Shown here one piece after another: positions 12,775 to 13,144 of a DNA stretch of 13,144 bases (positions are counted from its first letter, which is position 1; the number at the start of each line of letters is the position of its first letter). Origin of the DNA: Verrucomicrobiota bacterium (GTDB lineage Bacteria; Verrucomicrobiota; Verrucomicrobiia; Chthoniobacterales; UBA10450); contig QHNF01000022.1 in the NCBI GenBank assembly GCA_003218345.1, positions 1 through 13,144 on the forward strand. The letters run 5' to 3'. The translations under genes and the position numbers were made by a program. A model generated the notes under the pieces. The model made no database searches, was not told the origin of the DNA, and saw only the letters and a list, made by a program, of their open reading frames with translations.

Positions 12775-13144
12775 GTGGGTGAACTTACACGTCCGGCTCG
12801 TGCTTCCATTTCTCACGTCATTCTACGGAAACGGCGGAATGAGGTTTCCGAAAAACAGCTGAACGGCGATTGTCCAAAACTTTGTGATTGATAGCGCGGT
12901 GGCGAGTCGGGTAGCCTGAATTCCAGTGGGGGTGCGTCAGACTTTCAGTTTCACTGGCGCTTCTCCCACTCCGTCCCAACTCCGGTGCCTCGCCCGACAC
13001 CGCAAAGGTTCCCCGGGGCGGCGGTCTTGGGACGGCCGGTTGGGGCTTTAGTATGAGGATGCAGTGAGGCAATGATAGGAAAGAAAGTAGGGTCCTTGTC
13101 CTGAACGCGGCAATGAAATGCGTTCTATACGATGCCCGTCGTGT
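12775..13144. other. No supported gene; intergenic with a small hairpin
   Basis: Only short, unconvincing frames are open here on either strand. CGGAAAC (12826-12832) pairs perfectly with GTTTCCG (12844-12850) and is followed by AAAAC. The rest is GC-rich sequence, with CCCCGGGG at 13012-13019, without a readable feature. It probably includes the promoter of the leftward small exported protein, but no clear -35/-10 pair could be named. Confidence 0.4.

Noticed and set aside
12818..13072. 84-residue leftward frame near the window end
   Set aside because: Pro/Arg/Ser-rich with no domain or start signal; it crosses the 12826-12850 hairpin.

Overview
The window reads as chromosomal DNA of a soil-type member of the Verrucomicrobiota, most likely the Chthoniobacterales/Spartobacteria. 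This placement is inferred from the look of the proteins, the many GC-rich palindromic repeats between genes, and the rarity of Shine-Dalgarno sites. No phylogenetic marker was available to test it. The left half (1-7.1 kb) is orderly metabolic and repair DNA, with the first broken gene at its right edge. The right half (7.2-13.1 kb) is a tRNA-anchored graveyard of decayed mobile and accessory genes.

Region 1 (1-4.0 kb) is a propionate catabolism locus. A leftward acyl-CoA synthetase, of which only the N-terminus is present, diverges from a rightward cluster prpD-prpB-prpC. PrpC condenses propionyl-CoA with oxaloacetate, PrpD dehydrates 2-methylcitrate, and PrpB cleaves 2-methylisocitrate to pyruvate and succinate. 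The synthetase could supply propionyl-CoA. A dispersed palindromic repeat fills much of the divergent control region. A second copy supplies the last codons of prpD just before the ATGA overlap with prpB. A perfect 9-bp inverted repeat overlapping a hairpin lies just before the prpD start.

Region 2 (4.0-7.1 kb) carries a PaaI-type hotdog thioesterase, a DUF1203 protein and a full-length Ada-type alkylation repair protein/regulator. They are separated by related GC-rich repeat units whose shared right part ends about 22 bases before both the DUF1203 and ada starts. An isoprenylcysteine methyltransferase-like gene follows, broken by several frameshifts and a stop.

Region 3 (7.2-8.9 kb) starts with a leftward tRNA-Arg(UCU). 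Beside it is a rightward tyrosine integrase that is frameshifted and cut off after its first catalytic arginine. About 850 bases without a convincing gene follow.

Region 4 (8.9-13.1 kb) holds a truncated acetyltransferase, a small CxxC/CxxH zinc-finger ORF, a helix-turn-helix protein, an orphan FHA domain fragment, a small conserved-looking protein split by a 116-bp insertion with 11-bp direct repeats, the C-terminus of a Peptidase_S74 tail-fibre-like protein with its terminator, a 187-bp MITE-like element with 16-bp inverted ends, and a small membrane-anchored or secreted protein. No CRISPR array, no intact transposase and no complete defence system was found. The best candidates for undescribed biology are the two short mobile-looking elements and the repeats that merge with gene ends and starts.
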